Origin: Amycolatopsis lurida
Lineage (GTDB): Bacteria > Actinomycetota > Actinomycetes > Mycobacteriales > Pseudonocardiaceae
Direction: 5' to 3'
Assembly (NCBI RefSeq): GCF_900105055.1
Contig: NZ_FNTA01000004.1
Span: 3,565,501-3,629,500, forward strand
Length of the DNA stretch: 64,000 nt
Both the position numbers and the translations under genes were made by a program. Below the pieces are notes generated by a model, which had not been told where the DNA came from, did not search any database, and was given only the letters and a program-made list of their open reading frames with translations. Positions 41,316 to 50,008 of this stretch are shown here, piece after piece (positions within the stretch are counted from its first letter, which is position 1; every line of letters starts with the position of its first letter).

Positions 41316-41954
41316 TCAGAGGCCTTTTTCCAGGCCGTACCGCACGGCTTCCGCACGATTGCGCACACCGATCTTGGCGAAGGCGTGGTTGATGTGGCTT
41401 TTCACGGTGGCTTCGCCGATGAACAGTTCGGCGGCGATTTCCGGATTGGACAGCCCGCGCGCGATGAGGCCGAGCACTTCCGCTTCACGCGCGGTGAGCC
41501 CGTCCGGGAGCTCGGCCTTGGCCCTGGTGGTCGTTCTCGATTCGAGCGCGGCGACGAGCCTGTCGGAGACCTCGGCGGCGAAAATCGCCTGCCCGTTCGC
41601 GGCGGAGCGGACGGCCGCCCCGATCTCGGCACGCCCGGCGTCCTTCGTCAGGTAGCCGCGGGCTCCGGCCCGTACCGCGTCGGCGATCGAAGCGTCGTCC
41701 GCGTAAGTCGTGAGGACGACGACCGCGACCTCCGGGTGATCGCGTTTGAGCAGTCTGGTCGCGGCCACCCCGTCCAGGACGGGCATGCGCAGGTCCATCA
41801 GCACGACGTCGGCCGCGGTGTGGCGGAGCAGGTCGAGCGCCTGCCGTCCGTCGCCCGCGGAGCCGGCGACCTCGATCCCGTCGATCAGCCCGAGCAACGC
41901 GACGAGCCCTTCGCGCATGACCTGCTGGTCATCGACCACGACCACCCGGATCAC
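41316..41954 (-). CDS. NarL/FixJ-family response regulator
   Basis: A 212-residue two-component response regulator. The receiver domain has phospho-acceptor Asp54 (VVLMDLRMP) and acidic pocket Asp8/Asp9. The C-terminal LuxR HTH is LTAREAEVLGLIARGLSNPEIAAELFIGEATVKSHI. It starts at GTG 41954 and overlaps the histidine kinase stop by 4 nt. It is probably a DNA-binding activator or repressor. Confidence 0.93.
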   Translation of the reverse strand: MIRVVVVDDQQVMREGLVALLGLIDGIEVAGSAGDGRQALDLLRHTAADVVLMDLRMPVLDGVAATRLLKRDHPEVAVVVLTTYADDASIADAVRAGARGYLTKDAGRAEIGAAVRSAANGQAIFAAEVSDRLVAALESRTTTRAKAELPDGLTAREAEVLGLIARGLSNPEIAAELFIGEATVKSHINHAFAKIGVRNRAEAVRYGLEKGL

Positions 41955-43078
41955 GCCCGCACCACCGCCTCCACCGTCCAGTGCCCGTCGTCCGGGCCCG
42001 CGGTCAGCGTGCCACCGGCGAGCGCGAGCCGCTCCCTCATCCCGGTGAGACCGAATCCGGCGGCCTCCTCCGATCGTGCGGTTTCGGCGAGTTCGTTCCA
42101 CACCCGCAAGCGAACCTCCGTCCGGGTGAAGAGGAGCCGGAGCGACACCGGCCGCCCGGCGGCGTGCTTCGCCGCGTTGGTCAACGCTTCCCGCGCGACA
42201 CCCACCAGCGAGACCACCTCGGCGGACGGCAGGGGACGCTGCTCCCCCTCGACTTCGAAAGCCGCTCCGCCGTGGTGCGCGTTCGCCAGCTGTCGCAAGG
42301 CTTCGGCCAGCGACGGGACATCGCTGCGCAAGGCGGCGACCGCGTCACGCGCCTCGGCAAGGCCGTCCGCCGCCAGCCGCCGCGACGACCGGACCCTGCC
42401 GAGCGCACCGTCCACATCGGACTTCTCGGCCAGCAGGGCCTCGGCGACCTCCAGGTGGACTCCCAGTGCCCCCAGCGAATGCGCGAGGACGTCGTGGATC
42501 TCCCTCGCGATCCGCGTGCGCTCGTCGAGCGCGGCGGCCCGCGCGTGTTCCTTCTGCGCCAATCTGGTCTGCTCCAGCAGCGCGGCCGCCTGCGTCGCCT
42601 GCACCTCGTACTGCCGCCGGTTCAGGCCCAGCAGCATCAGCACCAGCAGCACGCCGGCGTTGCCGAACACCAGCGGTTCGGACGCGCCCGCGACCAGGCC
42701 GGTGACCGCCGCGAGGCTCGCGTCGAGCCCCACCACCCCCATGATGGCGGCCACCGACGGCTCGGTCAGGGTGGCGAACCGGCTGACCGTGACCACGGCC
42801 AGCACGATGGCGGAGGAGTCCTCCGCCCAGCCGAGCGCGACCGACGGCGCGACACTCGCCACCGCGAGCAGGACGGTCGCCACCCGGGGGAAACGCGGGG
42901 AGGCCGCCACGAAACCCAGCCAGCAGGCCGCGCAGACGCCATACGCCGTCCAGATCCACGCACTCGCCTCGCTCGCGGTCAGCAGCACCACCACGACCGC
43001 GGCCGTGCCGAGCAGCTGGACGACCAGCCAGCTGGGCGCGATCGTGTCCGGCAACAGCGGCTTGTCCCGCTTCCCCAT
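41951..43078 (-). CDS. Sensor histidine kinase (HisKA_3 type)
   Basis: A 375-residue kinase with about five N-terminal transmembrane helices and a HisKA_3 dimerisation domain. The phospho-acceptor is His195 in REIHDVLAHSLG, and the C-terminal ATPase region contains AREALTNAAKHA (N box) and GFGLTGMRERL (G box). It partners with the overlapping NarL-type regulator. A 40-residue membrane protein is encoded 8 nt upstream. The input signal is unknown. Confidence 0.93.
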   Translation of the reverse strand: MGKRDKPLLPDTIAPSWLVVQLLGTAAVVVVLLTASEASAWIWTAYGVCAACWLGFVAASPRFPRVATVLLAVASVAPSVALGWAEDSSAIVLAVVTVSRFATLTEPSVAAIMGVVGLDASLAAVTGLVAGASEPLVFGNAGVLLVLMLLGLNRRQYEVQATQAAALLEQTRLAQKEHARAAALDERTRIAREIHDVLAHSLGALGVHLEVAEALLAEKSDVDGALGRVRSSRRLAADGLAEARDAVAALRSDVPSLAEALRQLANAHHGGAAFEVEGEQRPLPSAEVVSLVGVAREALTNAAKHAAGRPVSLRLLFTRTEVRLRVWNELAETARSEEAAGFGLTGMRERLALAGGTLTAGPDDGHWTVEAVVRA

Positions 43079-43086
43079 GGGCCCCC

Positions 43087-43209
43087 TCAGTGCTCGCTCA
43101 ACCGCGTGATCATCTCCACCAGGACCAGCCGGTAGGCCAGGAATCCGAGCAGGACGACGACACCCACCACGACCAGCGCCACCAGGCCTTTCACGTTCAT
43201 CTTTCCCAT
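43087..43209 (-). CDS. 40-residue single-pass membrane protein
   Basis: This is a short gene directly upstream of the histidine kinase, 8 nt apart. It encodes MGKMNVKGLVALVVVG, followed by a hydrophobic helix and a short charged tail ending EMITRLSEH. A single transmembrane helix (about residues 8-28) is predicted. It could be an accessory subunit that modulates the kinase. Start ATG 43209; an in-frame ATG at 43200 is also possible. Confidence 0.6.
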   Translation of the reverse strand: MGKMNVKGLVALVVVGVVVLLGFLAYRLVLVEMITRLSEH

Positions 43210-43275
43210 GCCACGGACGTTAGGCACGGGGCGGGGTGGACTGGGACCGTCGCCGGGTTGAACCAGGGTGGAGAT

Positions 43276-44535
43276 TCAACCCCGGACGGCGGGCGCGACC
43301 GAATGCGGGAGCACCTCGCCCTCGGACGGCCGTTCGACGACGACCTCGACGTCGTCGTCGAACCGGTACGGCCTCGCCAGCAGGAACCCGCCGAAATGCC
43401 GCCGCATCCTGGACATCTCCGCGCGGACGGTGACGGTGCGGCCGGCGTCGCCGAAGAGGTCGCGCGACAGTTCCGACGCCGACCTGCCTTCGCGATGCCG
43501 CGCGAGGACGTACAGCATCTCCGCGTGCCGCGGGCTCAGCCGATGCGACCAGGTTCCCGCCGCACCCGAGACGCGCAGCATGCTTTCCCGCGACGACCGC
43601 AGATCGAGTACGACCCGTGTCGGCGGCGCGTCCTCCTCCTCGGTGAGCCGGACGAGCCACCCGCCCGGCAGCGGCTCCAGCAGGCATTCGCCGTAGGCCG
43701 GCAGCCAGGTGCGGCCGGGGGCGGCGTCGTTCGGCAACGCGATCCGGCCGACCGGGACGAGCCCGGCCGAGGCCGCGATCCAGCCGTGCGGGTCGGCGAT
43801 GACCGCCCGGCCCTTCACCTTGGCGAGCAGTGGCGTGGCCAGGCCGCGCAGCCGTTCGAGTTCCGAGAGGTGGGTGGTGCGCAGATGTGCTTCGGCGAGC
43901 TTCGCGACCGTATCGACCAGGGCGAGGGTCGTCGGGTGCACGGTGGCGGCGGGTCCGGAGAGGTCGACGGCACCGAGCAGCCTGCCGTCCCTCGGATCGT
44001 GCAGCGGCGCGGCGGCGCAGGTCCAGTCGTGCTGGTTGCTGACGTAGTGCTCGGCCGAGTAGACCTGGACCGGATGCCTGGCGACCAGCGCCGTCCCGAT
44101 GGCGTTGGTGCCCGCGGCGCGCTCGTGCCAGTCGACCCCTTCGACGAACCCGAGCCCGTCGGCGCGGCGGCGGACCGCGGTGCTGCCGTCACGCCAGAGG
44201 ACACGGCCGTCCGCGTCGACGACGGCCATGATGTGCGCGGCCTGCTCGGCGAGGCTGATCAGGCCGCCGCGCAGGACGGGGAGGACGGCCGCGAGGCCGC
44301 TCTGGCGGCGGCGGGCTTCCAGCCGGTCCGGGGCGAGCGCCGACGACGGCGAGCCGCGATCCGGGTCCAGGCCGAGATGCCGCATACGCCGCCAGGACGC
44401 GGCGATGACCGCTCGCGGAGGACTCGGGAGCGTGATCCCGGCGAGCGCCGCCTCGCGTACCTCGGCGAGGGCACGCGCGTGCCGCCGCGGGTCCGCGCCG
44501 ACCGGCAGCGCCGCCTCCAGCTGCACCTGGCCCAC
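43276..44535 (-). CDS. GAF-domain transcriptional regulator (AcoR-like, without AAA+ module)
   Basis: A 419-residue regulator. The N-terminal region (RHARALAEVREAALAGI, RAVIAASWRRMRHLGLDPDRG) and the GAF domain (about residues 95-230, IMAVVDADGRVLW and GTNAIGTALVARHPVQV) follow the architecture of actinomycete AcoR-type activators. The C-terminal part (SPRHAEMLYVLARHREGRSASELSRDLFGD) is a DNA-binding winged-helix candidate. Members of this type regulate acetaldehyde or alcohol oxidation genes. The iron-dehydrogenase at 51788 is 7 kb away, so a link is only a suggestion. Confidence 0.82.
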   Translation of the reverse strand: MGQVQLEAALPVGADPRRHARALAEVREAALAGITLPSPPRAVIAASWRRMRHLGLDPDRGSPSSALAPDRLEARRRQSGLAAVLPVLRGGLISLAEQAAHIMAVVDADGRVLWRDGSTAVRRRADGLGFVEGVDWHERAAGTNAIGTALVARHPVQVYSAEHYVSNQHDWTCAAAPLHDPRDGRLLGAVDLSGPAATVHPTTLALVDTVAKLAEAHLRTTHLSELERLRGLATPLLAKVKGRAVIADPHGWIAASAGLVPVGRIALPNDAAPGRTWLPAYGECLLEPLPGGWLVRLTEEEDAPPTRVVLDLRSSRESMLRVSGAAGTWSHRLSPRHAEMLYVLARHREGRSASELSRDLFGDAGRTVTVRAEMSRMRRHFGGFLLARPYRFDDDVEVVVERPSEGEVLPHSVAPAVRG

Positions 44536-44607
44536 TCCTCTGCTCTGTTCAGGCCAGTGTGCCCGGGTCTCCCGGGGAGCGGAAGGTCTCTGTGACCTGG
44601 GCGCGGC

Positions 44608-45480
44608 CTACCCGGGGAAGGGCGCGTCCGCGAGGCGGGGCGTGGGAACGACCTCGGCAGGCTTCCGGCCCAGCAGCAGACCGGTCCTGGTGGCCTCGGC
44701 CATCACGGCGCGGACGTCGACGCACCACGGGCCGTCGGGCTTCAGCTCCACGAAAGCGCTCTCTCCCGGCTTGAGCACGAAATGCGGTTGGCCGTCGAGC
44801 GCGATGGAACCGCCGGCCGCGGCGAGGTCGACGCGGACCCCCGCGTGCAGCACGCTCCAGCCGCGGACGCCCACCGCCCGGACGTCACCGGGCGCGATCG
44901 GCGCCTGCACGACGTACGGCGTCTCGTCGACCGGCCCGAGCGAGACCGCGACGCCGTCCACAGTGGACTTCGGACTGGGACACAGCCGCCCGGGGATGCT
45001 CGACAGCCCGACCCCGTCCGGGACGGCGAACGTGCAGTACAGCTCGGTCAGCGACGCGGGGTCCCACCGGCTCTCCGAACACACGCTGACGTCGGTCAGC
45101 GCGATCTCGCGGCGGGCCTTCGTGACGACCTCGAGCACGGTCGCGCGGTTCGTGACCAGGTCCGTGTCCACCTGGTGGGTGGCCACCAGCCCGGCGGCGA
45201 GCCCGGCGACAGTGGACTCGTCGGCGCCTCCGGACGGCAACATCAGCAGCGGCACGTCACCGCAGGCGGCCGCCGCCGCCCGCATCATGGTCTCGTTGCC
45301 GAGGCAGATGAGCACGCTGGCACCCGCGTCCACCATCCGGCGGACGGTGCCGATGATCTTCCCCGCGTCGGTCCACACCATCACCCGGCCGACGCCGGCC
45401 ACTCTCAGTGCCGAACGCAGACCCTGGATGTCACGCTCCGAAGCGGGGTTCGCCACGATCCCCGCAACCGCTTCGCCCAC
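44608..45480 (-). CDS. AcoX-like ATP-NAD kinase-fold protein
   Basis: A 290-residue protein of the AcoX/ATP-NAD kinase family (COG3199-like). It starts with VAGIVANPASERDIQGLRSA, has the nucleotide loop LLMLPSGGADESTVAGLAAGL, and the GNET/GADE-like GNETMM. In aco operons AcoX accompanies acetoin catabolism enzymes, and its true function is unsettled. Start GTG 45480 has GGAGG upstream. It overlaps the DUF998-type gene by 50 nt and follows it on the same strand, and the GAF regulator is the next gene downstream. Confidence 0.8.
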   Translation of the reverse strand: MGEAVAGIVANPASERDIQGLRSALRVAGVGRVMVWTDAGKIIGTVRRMVDAGASVLICLGNETMMRAAAAACGDVPLLMLPSGGADESTVAGLAAGLVATHQVDTDLVTNRATVLEVVTKARREIALTDVSVCSESRWDPASLTELYCTFAVPDGVGLSSIPGRLCPSPKSTVDGVAVSLGPVDETPYVVQAPIAPGDVRAVGVRGWSVLHAGVRVDLAAAGGSIALDGQPHFVLKPGESAFVELKPDGPWCVDVRAVMAEATRTGLLLGRKPAEVVPTPRLADAPFPG

Positions 45481-46114
45481 ATGTCCTCCGCTGCCGCGCC
45501 AAGTCCCTACAAGGAAACGACGTCCGGGCCACGAAAGAAAGAGTTGCACGAGGTTGCATCACAAAGCCACCTCGGCGGACGAAGGCGACCAGCAGCGCGA
45601 GTTCGAAGATCAGCAGGATCCGTTCGGCCCCTCCGCTCACGCCACGGGCGTCGACCAGGAACGTCGCGACGAAGACCCCCAGCGCGGCCAACGCGGCGTA
45701 GGACAGCCGCCGGACCTCGCCGAGGAGCAGCCCTGCCAGCGGCAACGCGGTGAAAGCAGCGAGCGCCGCATACCGGTGGATCGCGCCGTGCCAGGTCAGC
45801 GGCTGGTCCATCGGCTCTTGCGGAAACACCGCGAGCACGCACAGTCCGACGCCGAACAAGGCGACCAGCCTGGCCGCCCACACCGCCCCCGACAGGCGGA
45901 CGCCGCCCGCGATGGTCAGCGCGCCGAAGCCGACGGCCAGCATGGCGACCCCGACGAGCCGCGCGCCCTGGCCGACGTGGACGTACTCGCTGAAGGTGGT
46001 GGCGAGCGGATCGACCGCGCCGGCGTTGACGATCTCGACGTAGACCGCGATGACCAGTCCCACGGCCAGCCACGCCAGCGCGGACAGCCTGATCAACCCT
46101 TTGATGTCGTTCAT
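45431..46114 (-). CDS. DUF998 family membrane protein
   Basis: A 227-residue protein with about six transmembrane helices of the DUF998 type. The last 39 residues are cytoplasmic and Arg-rich and run into the next gene in another frame. It is divergent from the histidine kinase at 46247, with a perfect 16-bp palindrome between them. Function is unknown. Confidence 0.75.
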   Translation of the reverse strand: MNDIKGLIRLSALAWLAVGLVIAVYVEIVNAGAVDPLATTFSEYVHVGQGARLVGVAMLAVGFGALTIAGGVRLSGAVWAARLVALFGVGLCVLAVFPQEPMDQPLTWHGAIHRYAALAAFTALPLAGLLLGEVRRLSYAALAALGVFVATFLVDARGVSGGAERILLIFELALLVAFVRRGGFVMQPRATLSFVARTSFPCRDLARQRRTCGRSGCGDRGEPRFGA

Positions 46115-46173
46115 GAACCGAGCCTGACCGCGCGTCACGGTCCGGCACATCCCGCCCGGGCGAGCAGTCCGCG

Positions 46174-46212
46174 TCCCCTCGTGGGGGACTCCCGGTGTCC
46201 CCCACGAGGGGA
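46174..46212. promoter_or_regulatory. Perfect 16-bp inverted repeat in a divergent promoter region
   Basis: TCCCCTCGTGGGGGAC (46174-46189) and its exact complement (46197-46212) flank a 7-nt spacer. Each arm is itself partly symmetrical (TCCCC...GGGGGA). It lies between the DUF998 gene start (46114) and the kinase start (46247), a natural operator position for the co-encoded LuxR-type regulator. Confidence 0.6.
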
Positions 46213-46246
46213 TGTGCCCGGTCCGCGGCCTCGTTAGCGTCGAGCC

Positions 46247-47506
46247 ATGGATTCGTACGGCGGCTCCCTGGGGTGGGCGCTCCTCACCGGACGCGACGCC
46301 GATCTGGAACCGCCGTCGGCCTGGTGGCGCGGCCCGGTCTGGGTCAAGACACTCCTTGCCGGATCCGCGCTCACGGTGCTGGTGGGCCTGACTTACGGCA
46401 CTTGGGCGCGCTACCTCGGCGGCGACAGCGCGCCGCTGGTCTTCTTCCTGCTGATCCTGCAGATCACGCCGCCGCTGCTGGTCGTCAAGCGCCCGCTGAC
46501 CGCCGTCCGGGTGGCGGCGGCGGGGATGGTCAGCGCGATCATCGCGGTCCTCTTCCCCGCCGCCCACACGCTGTTCGGCCCGACCCTCTCGGACTGGCCG
46601 TTGCAGGTCCACGTCCTGCCGTATCTCCCGGTGCTCGCGATGACGCTCGCCCGCACGAAACCCGGCCAGGGCAGGGGGATCTCGATCATCGCCGTGACGC
46701 TGGCCGTCGGGGTCGGCGTCGCGCAGCTACCGCGCGCGGGCACGAAGACCTTGATGTGGTCGTTGATCGTGGTGGCCGCGACCATCGCGGCCGGATACGG
46801 GATGCAGCAACGCCGGAGGGCGCTGGAGCAGGCCGACGCGGCCGAGCGCACGACGGTCGAGGAGCGAGCGAAGCGGGCTTCGTTGCAGGAACGCGCGTTG
46901 ATCGCCAGGGAACTGCACGACATCATCGGCCACCATCTTTCCCTGATCGCGTTGCGGACCGACAGCGCGCGCTACCGCGTCCCGGACGTGTCCGAGGCCG
47001 CGGAGGAGGAGTTCCGTGCCATCGGGGTCGCGGCGCGGGAAGCGCTCGACGAGGCCCGGCGGCTGGTCGGCGTACTGCGGGACACCGAGGCCGAGCCGGA
47101 GCACGAACCACAGCCGGGGCTCGCGGAGGTACCGTCGCTGATCGACGGCTGCCGGGCCTCCGGGATCGGGATCCGTGCGGAGATCTCCGGCGGGGATGAC
47201 GTTCCCGCCCTGATCGAACTGGCCGCGTACCGGATCCTCCAGGAGGCGCTGAGCAACGCGGCACGGCACAGCCCAGGGGCGGAAGTGGACGTCGAGGTGC
47301 GGCGAGGACCCGACGGGCTCGAGATCCTCGTCGAGAACGGGCCGCCCACGCGGCCTGCCGCGCCTTCCGCCGGCGACGGCACGGGCCTCGCCGGGATCGC
47401 CGAACGCGTTAGCATGATCGGCGGTTCCCACGAGGCGGGACCGCGGGCCGACGGCGGTTTCCGCGTGGCCGTCAAGCTGGCTCTCCCGGGGGTGGACGAC
47501 GCGTGA
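46247..47506 (+). CDS. Sensor histidine kinase (HisKA_3 type)
   Basis: A 419-residue kinase with about five to six transmembrane helices and the dimerisation motif ARELHDIIGHHLSLI (His about 224). The ATPase domain has LQEALSNAARHS (N box) and GTGLAGIAERV (G box). It overlaps its response regulator by 4 nt. The stimulus is unknown. A perfect palindrome precedes the gene. Confidence 0.92.
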   Translation: MDSYGGSLGWALLTGRDADLEPPSAWWRGPVWVKTLLAGSALTVLVGLTYGTWARYLGGDSAPLVFFLLILQITPPLLVVKRPLTAVRVAAAGMVSAIIAVLFPAAHTLFGPTLSDWPLQVHVLPYLPVLAMTLARTKPGQGRGISIIAVTLAVGVGVAQLPRAGTKTLMWSLIVVAATIAAGYGMQQRRRALEQADAAERTTVEERAKRASLQERALIARELHDIIGHHLSLIALRTDSARYRVPDVSEAAEEEFRAIGVAAREALDEARRLVGVLRDTEAEPEHEPQPGLAEVPSLIDGCRASGIGIRAEISGGDDVPALIELAAYRILQEALSNAARHSPGAEVDVEVRRGPDGLEILVENGPPTRPAAPSAGDGTGLAGIAERVSMIGGSHEAGPRADGGFRVAVKLALPGVDDA

Positions 47507-48165
47507 CGACCGTTTTCATCGTCGACGACCAGGCCTTGGTGCGGGAGAGTTTCGCCGGCCTGCTGAACGCGCAGCCGGGTCTGAACGTGGTGGGCCAAGC
47601 AGGTGACGGGATCGCGGCGCTCGCTGCCCTGTCCGCGACGGCCACGCCACCGGACGTCGTCCTGATGGACATCCGGATGCCGGTGATGGACGGTCTGGAA
47701 GCGACCAGGCGACTGCTCGAAGGTGACGGCGAGAAGCCGAAAGTGCTCGTCCTGACGACGTTCCATCTGGACGACTACGTCTACGAGGCGCTGCGGGCGG
47801 GCGCGAGCGGGTTCCTGTTGAAGGACGCGCCGTCCGCCGAACTGATCAACGCCATCGAAGTGGTCGCCGCCGGTGACGCGCTGCTCTCCCCCGCGGTCAC
47901 GAAGCGGCTCATCGCGAACTTCGTGGCGAGCGCACCGGTTCCGCGGCCGTCCCCGGCAAGGTTCGACGTGCTCACCGAACGCGAACGGGAAGTGCTGCGG
48001 TTGATCGCGAAAGGACGGTCCAATCCGGAGATCGCCGCGGATCTGGTGCTCTCGGCACAGACCATCAAGACGTATGTCGGCCGGATACTGGCGAAACTCG
48101 GGTTACGGGACCGGGCACAGGCGATCGTGCTCGCCTACGAGGCGGGGCTCGTCTCCCCCGCCTGA
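47503..48165 (+). CDS. NarL/FixJ-family response regulator
   Basis: A 220-residue regulator with receiver Asp56 (VVLMDIRMP) and a LuxR HTH (LTEREREVLRLIAKGRSNPEIAADLVLSAQTIKTYV). GTG 47503 overlaps the kinase stop. It ends inside the convergent membrane protein gene (31-nt overlap). It is the strongest candidate to bind the 16-bp palindrome upstream of its own operon. Confidence 0.93.
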   Translation: MTTVFIVDDQALVRESFAGLLNAQPGLNVVGQAGDGIAALAALSATATPPDVVLMDIRMPVMDGLEATRRLLEGDGEKPKVLVLTTFHLDDYVYEALRAGASGFLLKDAPSAELINAIEVVAAGDALLSPAVTKRLIANFVASAPVPRPSPARFDVLTEREREVLRLIAKGRSNPEIAADLVLSAQTIKTYVGRILAKLGLRDRAQAIVLAYEAGLVSPA

Positions 48166-48845
48166 CGGTCGGCGGGCCTCGTCAGGACGCGGATGCCGAG
48201 CGGGACGAGCGCCAGGCCGAGGGCCACCGCGGTGAAGACGCTCAGGAGCTCGCTTTCCTTGAGCACTCCCATCCAGAGCGTGCACGGCCAGAGGAACAGC
48301 AGTGCCCGCACGATGCCGAAGGTGCCTGCCCGGAACGCGCCGATGGCCAGCAGCAGCCCGCCGGCGTATTGGCCGACCGACGCGGTGACCGGGATCCGCC
48401 ACAACCCGTAGGACAGGTCGACGTAGTCGTCCATCACCAGCTTCGTCGCGTGGTCCAGACCGAGCTTGTCGACGAGCTCGAAAGCCGTCAGCTCGACACC
48501 GGCGAAGTAGACCCTTGCGAACAAGCCGAACGCGAGCAGCAGGAATCCCCACGCGGCCAGCGCCGGCGACTTCGCCGCGACGATCTTCGCCAGCATCAGG
48601 AAAGCCGGCAGCAGGAGGACCGCTCCCAGCAGGAAGAGCGAGTACGCGGCCGTCACGAAGCCCGGGTTCGCGGCGTACGCGGCCAGCTGCCCGGGCGCGG
48701 CGAAGGGCTGCTGGTCGAACCACGCGACTTGCTCCGGCGTGAAGTCCTTGAGCACCAGATGCCGCAGCAACAGACCCGCGCACCACACGAGCGGGGCGAG
48801 AATCAGTACCACTCCGCCGATCCATCGGCCGGTTTTCCCGTTCAT
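48135..48845 (-). CDS. Polytopic membrane protein (DUF4386-like)
   Basis: A 236-residue protein with about six transmembrane helices; the first is WIGGVVLILAPLVWCAGLLL. It overlaps the response regulator gene by 31 nt at the 3' end. The general look is like DUF4386-type proteins, but the family call is uncertain. No catalytic motif is visible. Confidence 0.65.
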   Translation of the reverse strand: MNGKTGRWIGGVVLILAPLVWCAGLLLRHLVLKDFTPEQVAWFDQQPFAAPGQLAAYAANPGFVTAAYSLFLLGAVLLLPAFLMLAKIVAAKSPALAAWGFLLLAFGLFARVYFAGVELTAFELVDKLGLDHATKLVMDDYVDLSYGLWRIPVTASVGQYAGGLLLAIGAFRAGTFGIVRALLFLWPCTLWMGVLKESELLSVFTAVALGLALVPLGIRVLTRPADRQAGETSPAS

Positions 48846-49004
48846 GGCGGAAGCGTCGCCGATGGGGACGGCACGGGGCAGCGGGCGAAGGTCAGGCGGG
48901 AGCCTCGACTTTCGTCAGGTTCGAGGACAGCGTGCCGGTGGGTGCGATACGTGAAGGCCACCACGCTCGCTTAGGAGGTGCTGCCGGTGCGCGGGTGGCG
49001 ATTT

Positions 49005-49067
49005 CGCGTGATCGGGCGGACGACACGCGTGATCCGACGGACGACACGCGTGATTGGGCGGACGACA
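49005..49067. repeat. Three tandem 21-bp units, family B
   Basis: Three head-to-tail copies of a 21-bp unit (49005-49025, 49026-49046, 49047-49067) each begin CGCGTGAT and end CGGACGACA, varying only at three central positions. The junctions create CACGCGTG palindromes. The same unit forms an inverted array at 60949-61099. Confidence 0.85.
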
Positions 49068-49080
49068 CCCCGCAAAAAGC

Positions 49081-49117
49081 AGCAGGGCCGCCTCCCCGAG
49101 GGGATGACGGCCCTGCT
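49081..49117 (-). terminator. Terminator of the cold-shock gene
   Basis: AGCAGGGCCG and CGGCCCTGCT enclose a 17-nt loop, itself able to form a CCCC/GGGG stem, with TTTTT on the minus strand just beyond. It lies 14 nt after the csp stop. Confidence 0.72.
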
Positions 49118-49130
49118 TGGAAAGCTTGGG

Positions 49131-49334
49131 TCAGATCACGGTGACCGAGGTGGCCTGCGGACCCTTCGCGCCCTGCCCGATCTCGAACTCCACGCGGGCG
49201 TTCTCCTCGAGGGTACGGAAGCCGTTGCCCTTGATCTCGCTGTAGTGCACGAAGACGTCGCCGCCGCCGTTGTCGGGAGTGATGAAGCCGAACCCCTTCT
49301 CGGAGTTGAACCACTTCACAGTGCCCTGAGTCAT
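49131..49334 (-). CDS. Cold-shock protein, CspA family
   Basis: A 67-residue cold-shock-domain protein with intact KGFGFI and VFVHYS motifs, about 80 percent identical by eye to the Csp at 26687. Start ATG 49334 has GGAGAT upstream. The family-B repeat array and a terminator lie just downstream. Confidence 0.96.
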   Translation of the reverse strand: MTQGTVKWFNSEKGFGFITPDNGGGDVFVHYSEIKGNGFRTLEENARVEFEIGQGAKGPQATSVTVI

Positions 49335-49582
49335 AAAATCTCCATATGCAACACAAACAAACAGGAAGCCACGTCGGCAGCCCGGGTCATGACCAGACGG
49401 TTTGCTTCCCCGGAAACACGAGGAGACACTACGCCCGCTGAGTTCTGCGAGCGTGAACCAACACGAACACAAAAAACGAGACCTGAATCAGTAAAGCACA
49501 CCTCACGCAGGCCGACAAGCATCGTCACCCGGGTGTGCCCGGTCGCACTGTACCTCTCCCGCCGGAGGCTCCGCCGTCCGGG

Positions 49583-49753
49583 CTATTCGCCGCTGGCGGC
49601 GCGCAGGGGTACCTCGGCGCCGAACGGCGAACGGCGCAACGCCTCCCGGTTCGTGGCCACGACGGCGATGTCGTGGGTCTCGGCGTCCGCGCTGAACTGC
49701 ACCGGCACCACACCGGAAACGGACTTGTCCTGTGGCTTCGTTTCGTCAGCCAT
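49583..49753 (-). CDS. 56-residue hypothetical protein
   Basis: A small acidic protein that starts MADETKPQDKSVSGVVPVQF and ends SPFGAEVPLRAASGE. GGGAGA lies 5 nt before ATG 49753. It has no Cys and no obvious leader/core pattern of a ribosomal peptide. The region 49335-49582 upstream of csp and 49754-50008 show no other gene. I do not recognise the family. Confidence 0.45.
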   Translation of the reverse strand: MADETKPQDKSVSGVVPVQFSADAETHDIAVVATNREALRRSPFGAEVPLRAASGE

Positions 49754-50008
49754 GTTTTCTCCCAGTGTCAACACAAGGCTCTAAGTACTGCGTGCCAACA
49801 ACTTCACCGGTGATCGTCCCGGTCCATATCGGACCCTCGGTGTTGCGGCGATTGTGCCACGGACGACCGACAAAATCCGGTCTCCGCGACCGAAAGTCGG
49901 CCGAGTCGTCACCGGTTTCCCACCCTTTGGAGCAGGTGAAGGCGGCACCACAAGGGTTTCTGTGTATCCCCTGAGAAAAAGTACCGTCCGGTAGCCGGCG
50001 CGGCGGCC

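Noticed and set aside
46195..47199. 334-codon frame overlapping the histidine kinase gene
   Set aside because: It is in another frame of a gene with clear kinase motifs and is Arg/Gly-rich.
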